DNA from: Actinomycetes bacterium
Lineage (GTDB): Bacteria; Actinomycetota; Actinomycetes; Mycobacteriales; Mycobacteriaceae
Reading direction: 5' to 3'
Length of the DNA stretch: 7,878 nucleotides
Assembly: GCA_022600695.1 (NCBI GenBank)
Contig: JAHZJY010000126.1
Coordinates: forward strand, 1 to 7,878
Part shown: piece after piece, positions 4,874-7,878 of the stretch
Position numbering within the stretch: the stretch's first letter is position 1
Layout of the letters: the number at the start of each line of letters is the position of its first letter
The notes under the pieces: model-generated
What the model was told of the DNA's origin: nothing
The model's input: only the letters and a program-made list of their open reading frames with translations
Database searches by the model: none
Position numbers and translations under genes: made by a program

Positions 4874-6304
4874 TCAGTTCGTGACGTAGCGGTCCGCCAC
4901 CTCGAGTGCCGTATCGAGCACCGCAAGTCCTTCTGCCACTTCGGCATCGGTGACGTTGCACGGTGGGCAGACGTGGATCCGGTTGTAGTTGGCGAACGGC
5001 AGCATTCCGCCCGCCTTGCATGCCGCGATAACGGCATTCATCGCCGGACTCGACGCTCCGTAGGGTGCCAACGGCTCCCGCGTCACGGGATCGGCGACCA
5101 ATTCGACCGCCCAGAACACCCCCAGGCCGCGAACCTCGCCGACCGAGGGATGTCGCTGAGCCAGCTGTCGCAGGCCCGGTCCGAGCACCTGCTCGCCGAT
5201 CCGTGCGGCATTGGCGACCATCCCCTCATCCTCCATCGCGTTGATGGTCGCCACCGCACATGCAGTGGCCAACGGGTGCCCAGAGTAGGTCAGCCCACCA
5301 GGGTAGGGGCGCTCGGCGAACGTCGCGTAGATGGCCTCGTTGATCGCCACCCCACCGAGCACCACATAGCCGGATGTCACGCCCTTGGCGAAGGTGATGA
5401 GATCGGGCACGACGTCGAAATTGTCGATGGCGAACCACTTGCCGGTGCGGCCAAAACCCGCCATCACCTCATCGGCGATGAACACGATGCCGTAGCGGTC
5501 GCACAGCTCGCGGACCCCGGCCAGGTACCCGGGCGGCGGAACCATGATCCCGGCGGTACCCGGCACGGGCTCAAGGATGATGGCGGCGATCGTTGCGGGG
5601 CCCTCGAGTTGGATGGTCTGCTCGAGGTGCTGGAGGGCACGCTCGCATTCCTGCTGCTCGGTGTCCGAATGGAACGGCGATCGGTACAGGAACGGGCCGA
5701 AGAAGTGCACCACCCCGCTGTTGCCGTGGTCGTTGGCCCACCGCCGCGGATCACCGGTGAGGTTGATCGCGGTGTCGGTGCCGCCGTGATAGGACCGGTA
5801 CCTCGCCAGCACCTTGTAGCGGCCGGTGTGCAGTCGTGCCATCCGGACCGCGTGCTCGACAGCGTCGGCGCCGGCGTTGGTGAAGAAGACCCGATTCAGG
5901 TCGCCCGGGGCGCGCTCGGTGATCAGCCGCGCAGCCTCGGACCGAGCGGAGTTGACGTGGGCGGGTGCGACGGTACACAACTTGGCGGCCTGCTCGGTGA
6001 TGGCCGCTATCACCTTGGGGTGCTGGTGGCCGATATTGGTGTTGACCATCTGCGAGGAGAAGTCCAGCAGCCGGTTGCCCTCGCCATCCCAGACATAGGA
6101 GCCCTCGGAGGCCAGGACGGTCATCGGCGAGAACTGGCCCTGGGCCACCCAGGAGTGGAAAACGTGCCGCCGGTCGAGTTCGTAGGCGTGCCGGCCTTCT
6201 GCGATGGCGGCGTCGATGTCCTGGCCGTTGGGGAGGACCTGAGGCAGCGCCGCATCGGCGCCTATTCCCGTGCTGGGGCCCATCCCGGGATCGGTGACTG
6301 TCAT
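4874..6304 (-). CDS. Class III PLP-dependent aminotransferase
   Basis: A 476-residue cytosolic fold-type I aminotransferase of the omega-amino-acid/taurine-pyruvate-like group; the amino donor cannot be read from sequence. Features in order are the N-terminal HVFHSWVAQGQFSPM (47-61), YVWDGEGNRLLDF (70-82), the PLP-phosphate loop TNAGADAVEHAVRMAR (142-157), SYHGGTDTA (171-179), IADEVMAGFGRTG (276-288) with Asp278 contacting the PLP nitrogen, and the Schiff-base lysine Lys307 in FAKGVTSGY. PYPGGLTYSGHPLA (333-346) and EVRGLGVFWAVEL (390-402) are further class III blocks. All expected cofactor residues are present. I chose ATG 6304 because homology begins within about 45 residues and a TANNNT element stands just upstream; the open frame to 6697 runs into the divergent gene and is shadow. 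It is followed after 35 nt by the GMC oxidoreductase, suggesting joint catabolism of an amine or amino alcohol. It is not BioA or ArgD by motif appearance. Confidence 0.88.
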   Translation of the reverse strand: MTVTDPGMGPSTGIGADAALPQVLPNGQDIDAAIAEGRHAYELDRRHVFHSWVAQGQFSPMTVLASEGSYVWDGEGNRLLDFSSQMVNTNIGHQHPKVIAAITEQAAKLCTVAPAHVNSARSEAARLITERAPGDLNRVFFTNAGADAVEHAVRMARLHTGRYKVLARYRSYHGGTDTAINLTGDPRRWANDHGNSGVVHFFGPFLYRSPFHSDTEQQECERALQHLEQTIQLEGPATIAAIILEPVPGTAGIMVPPPGYLAGVRELCDRYGIVFIADEVMAGFGRTGKWFAIDNFDVVPDLITFAKGVTSGYVVLGGVAINEAIYATFAERPYPGGLTYSGHPLATACAVATINAMEDEGMVANAARIGEQVLGPGLRQLAQRHPSVGEVRGLGVFWAVELVADPVTREPLAPYGASSPAMNAVIAACKAGGMLPFANYNRIHVCPPCNVTDAEVAEGLAVLDTALEVADRYVTN

Positions 6305-6312
6305 GGGCGCAG

Positions 6313-6318
6313 AGTTTA
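6313..6318 (-). promoter_or_regulatory. Candidate -10 element for the aminotransferase gene
   Basis: Minus-strand TAAACT (TANNNT) ends 8 nt before ATG 6304. No ribosome-binding sequence lies in between (CTGCGCCC), so a leaderless or near-leaderless transcript is plausible. No convincing -35 is visible, which is common in mycobacteria. Confidence 0.42.
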
Positions 6319-6374
6319 CCGGCCGCTGGGGGCGACGAAGCCCGCGGTGAGCCCAGTTCGACGGATCGCGCCCA

Positions 6375-6396
6375 CGGCCACTTTTCGGCCACTTTT
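6375..6396. repeat. Perfect 11-bp tandem duplication in the divergent promoter region
   Basis: CGGCCACTTTT occurs twice with no gap (6375-6385 and 6386-6396). It lies 71-92 bases upstream of the aminotransferase start and about 190 upstream of the RipD-like start. The 11-bp period is close to one DNA helical turn, which would place both copies on the same face. That makes it a candidate tandem operator, with no known regulator recognised. Confidence 0.8.
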
Positions 6397-6570
6397 GGGT
6401 GCGACGACAGCACCGTTGGGTCACGGTTCGACAAAGCGCCCTGCGCCGATCCGCCGGCGGGTGGTTGCCGGGAATCTGTTGTTGTAGAAGTGGTTGTAGT
6501 GACTGATGCGAAACGGGTCGCAAGGCCACCGGCGCATCGGAGAACCGAACACGCAACAACGGAACACACG

Positions 6571-6582
6571 AAAGAGGTGGAG
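6571..6582 (+). promoter_or_regulatory. Ribosome-binding site of the RipD-like gene
   Basis: The purine-rich AAAGAGGTGGAG includes GGAG 5 nt before ATG 6588. This favours ATG 6588 over the in-frame GTG at 6582, which lies inside the site. It is the only clear Shine-Dalgarno sequence in the window. Confidence 0.7.
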
Positions 6583-6587
6583 TGAAC

Positions 6588-7076
6588 ATGAAGCGCATGG
6601 GTACGGCCGTGGTCGGCCTGGTGCTGTTCATGATGGCGACCGTGCTGGGGGCCTCCGCGGCCTCGGCGGCCCCGGTATCCCGGGACCAGGCCGTCAACTA
6701 CGTGATCGAGCGGGGTCTCGCCCAGCGCGGTGTGCCCTACTCGTGGGGCGGGGGCGGTATCGACGGGCCCAGCCTCGGGGAAGGCACCGGGGCCGAGATC
6801 GTCGGTTTCGATTCCTCCGGTCTGATTCAGTACGTCTACGCCGGCGTGGGTGCCAAACTGCCGCGGTCCTCCGGCGCCATGTACAACGTCGGACAGCGGG
6901 TCACCCCCGCCCAGGCGAAGCCCGGAGATCTGCTCTTCTACGGGCCGGAAGGCTCACAGAGCGTCTCGCTGTTCCTTGGCAATAACCAGATGCTGGAGGT
7001 CACCGACGCCGGGGTGATCGTCTCGCCGGTACGGACCACCGATATGGCATCGCACCTGGTGCGCGTTATCGCCTAG
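6588..7076 (+). CDS. RipD-like secreted NlpC/P60 domain protein, catalytically inactive
   Basis: A 162-residue exported protein. Residues 1 to about 28 form a signal peptide (MKR, hydrophobic GTAVVGLVLFMMATVLG, then ASAASAAP with AxA-type cleavage options). The rest is an NlpC/P60 fold: QRGVPYSWGGGGIDGP (47-61), VGFDSSGLIQYVYAG (72-86), LPRSSGAMY (91-99), KPGDLLFYGP (111-120) and SVSLFLGNNQMLEV (125-138). Active members use Cys in FDCSGL and His in HVxxYLG to cut D-Glu-mDAP bonds in peptidoglycan. Here these are Ser76 and Ser125, so hydrolysis is not expected. M. tuberculosis RipD (Rv1566c) likewise lacks these residues and binds peptidoglycan, so a wall-binding role is likely. RipD has a C-terminal Pro/Gln/Val repeat tail that is absent here; the protein stops right after the domain (LVRVIA). 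The start at ATG 6588 is fixed by a strong ribosome-binding site. Confidence 0.88.
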   Translation: MKRMGTAVVGLVLFMMATVLGASAASAAPVSRDQAVNYVIERGLAQRGVPYSWGGGGIDGPSLGEGTGAEIVGFDSSGLIQYVYAGVGAKLPRSSGAMYNVGQRVTPAQAKPGDLLFYGPEGSQSVSLFLGNNQMLEVTDAGVIVSPVRTTDMASHLVRVIA

Positions 7077-7108
7077 CGGCCTGTTTCGGCGGACGGCCCG
7101 TTCTTCCT

Positions 7109-7134
7109 CCGGGAGACCAGATACCCGTTCCCGG
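7109..7134. terminator. Weak inverted repeat between convergent genes
   Basis: CCGGGA (7109-7114) and TCCCGG (7129-7134) can form a 6-bp stem with a 14-nt loop in the 65-base gap between the RipD-like and TesB-like stops. There is no T-run on either side. It is only a possible bidirectional terminator. Confidence 0.25.
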
Positions 7135-7141
7135 CGCCGTG

Positions 7142-7878
7142 TCACGTGCGCCAGAGCGACTCCTGGGCAACGCTGGCCACCAGCGTTCCGGTGTTGTCGC
7201 TGATCGAGCCGAAAGCCAGTCCGCGCGCGTCGCTGTGGCTGACGGCGATCGCGTCGTAGCAGTGCCACCGATGCGGGTTGACCGCCCGGTGCAGCCACAG
7301 TGCATGATCGAGGCTGGCCGCACCGCCGGGCCCGGGTTCCTGTTCCCCGGGCGGTCGGGCGGTCGAGACCATACCCAGATCGGACACGAAGGTCAGTGCA
7401 CAGGCTCGCAGTACGGGGTCGTCCTCGATGGCCTCGCGGGAGCGGAACCAGAACGGTTGCATAGGCCATTGCGATGGCTCGCCGGCCGCCATCCGAAACT
7501 CGAAGTGATCCATCCAGCCCTCGGGGAGGGTCACAGCGGTCGTGGCGTCGGCCAACGGAAGCCGCGGGCGGGCCGGCCGTTGCCAGTCGAGGGTCGTCTC
7601 CGGGCAGTGAAAGGAGGCCAGCATTTCGAAGATCGGCACGCCGTCCTGGCTGGCGGTCACCCGACGGGTGTTGAACGAACGGCCGTCCCGGGTCGGTTCC
7701 ACGGTGTAGTCCACGTCGACCCCGACCCGGCCGCTCGTGATGAAGTAGGCGTGCAGCGACTGCGGCAACCGGCCGGAGTCGACGGTGGCGCCCGCGGCGG
7801 CCAAGGCCTGCGCAGCGATCAGACCGCCGAAGAGTCGGGGACCCGCGCCCTGGGCGTTGGTAGCCCGGAAACTGTGCC
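7142..7878 (-). CDS. Acyl-CoA thioesterase II (TesB-type), 5' end outside the window
   Basis: The visible part is 244 residues of a double-hotdog acyl-CoA thioesterase that hydrolyses acyl-CoA to fatty acid and CoA. The frame stays open to the window edge, and homology (HSFRATNAQ, then RLFGGLIAAQAL) continues upstream of the first in-frame TTG at 7804, so the true start lies beyond 7878. Family landmarks are GRLPQSLHAYFITSG (35-49 of the visible part), RSFNTRRVTASQDG, SLDHALWLH with the predicted catalytic Asp190, a Ser-rich VSHSDARGL loop (212-220) where TesB has Thr/Ser, and LVASVAQESLWR with Gln238. The Asp/Ser/Gln catalytic set therefore appears present. TesB-like proteins are about 280-300 residues, so only some 40-50 are missing. 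M. tuberculosis has two such genes (tesB1 and tesB2); I cannot assign this one to either. It converges on the RipD-like gene. Confidence 0.88.
   Translation of the reverse strand, partial: HSFRATNAQGAGPRLFGGLIAAQALAAAGATVDSGRLPQSLHAYFITSGRVGVDVDYTVEPTRDGRSFNTRRVTASQDGVPIFEMLASFHCPETTLDWQRPARPRLPLADATTAVTLPEGWMDHFEFRMAAGEPSQWPMQPFWFRSREAIEDDPVLRACALTFVSDLGMVSTARPPGEQEPGPGGAASLDHALWLHRAVNPHRWHCYDAIAVSHSDARGLAFGSISDNTGTLVASVAQESLWRT

Larger units (their letters stand above)
6305..6587. other. Divergent intergenic region, aminotransferase / RipD-like
   Basis: This 283-base region contains no supportable gene. It carries the -10 candidate for the aminotransferase (6313-6318) and the 11-bp tandem repeat (6375-6396). 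Two GTTGTAG copies 12 bp apart (6481-6487 and 6493-6499) and a strong ribosome-binding site for the RipD-like gene complete it. I looked for a ydaO-type c-di-AMP riboswitch, which often precedes actinobacterial wall hydrolase genes, and did not see its conserved segments. Confidence 0.6.

Noticed and set aside
4839..5021. N-terminal extension of the GMC oxidoreductase
   Set aside because: It would overlap the aminotransferase coding region and adds an Arg-rich stretch without homology. GTG 4838 sits right at the start of the FAD-binding fold.
4973..6487. Plus-strand 504-codon ORF opposite the aminotransferase
   Set aside because: It is antisense to a gene with all cofactor motifs, and its Gly/Val/His-rich composition is typical of complement-strand frames in high-GC DNA.
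6400..6587. Possible c-di-AMP (ydaO-type) riboswitch before a wall-protein gene
   Set aside because: The conserved segments expected of that riboswitch are not visible, and the leader shows only short direct repeats.
6305..6697. N-terminal extension of the aminotransferase
   Set aside because: It would run through the divergent promoter region and into the RipD-like gene on the other strand. The residues are unlike any aminotransferase.
7142..7804. Complete thioesterase gene starting at TTG 7804
   Set aside because: TesB-type residues (FGGLIAAQAL) continue upstream of 7804 in the same open frame to the window edge, so the gene is cut by the window rather than starting here.

Overview
The window reads as a chromosomal stretch of a mycobacterium, most likely a non-tuberculous Mycolicibacterium-type species. 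GC content is high throughout. Several proteins resemble, from memory, proteins known from Mycobacterium tuberculosis: the flavin-free MTHFR Rv2172c, the CitE-like Rv3075c, the GMC oxidoreductase Rv1279 and the inactive NlpC/P60 protein RipD (Rv1566c). Mycobacterial SOS-box and leaderless-promoter architecture is also visible. No database search was possible, so orthologue names are recollection, not search results.

Layout. Positions 43-1904 (+) hold a two-gene overlapping unit: a mycobacterial-type methylenetetrahydrofolate reductase, then a MenC-like enolase-superfamily protein whose two catalytic lysines are both replaced. Positions 1905-2343 contain no intact gene. They hold a decayed minus-strand remnant of a DUF222/13E12-type gene that still has a near-perfect LexA (SOS) box in front of it. 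Positions 2344-3267 (+) encode a HpcH/HpaI (CitE-like) C-C lyase. It converges on a minus-strand pair, class III aminotransferase (4874-6304) followed by GMC oxidoreductase (3300-4838). The convergent junction is 32 bases and consists almost entirely of a 14-bp direct repeat. A 283-bp divergent region (6305-6587) carries an exact 11-bp tandem duplication and leads into a secreted RipD-like NlpC/P60 domain protein that lacks the catalytic Cys and His (6588-7076, +). The window ends inside a minus-strand TesB-type acyl-CoA thioesterase (7142 to beyond 7878).

How the genes fit together. The MTHFR/MenC-like pair is translationally coupled and probably works together, but the partner's reaction is unknown. 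The aminotransferase and GMC dehydrogenase probably form a small catabolic unit, possibly for amino alcohols or amines, although each also has a TANNNT -10 element placed for leaderless transcription. RipD-like and TesB-like look independent. I see no phage, IS element, CRISPR array, tRNA or rRNA. The most unusual items are the lysine-less MenC homologue coupled to a flavin-free MTHFR, and the SOS box surviving in front of a dead 13E12 gene.
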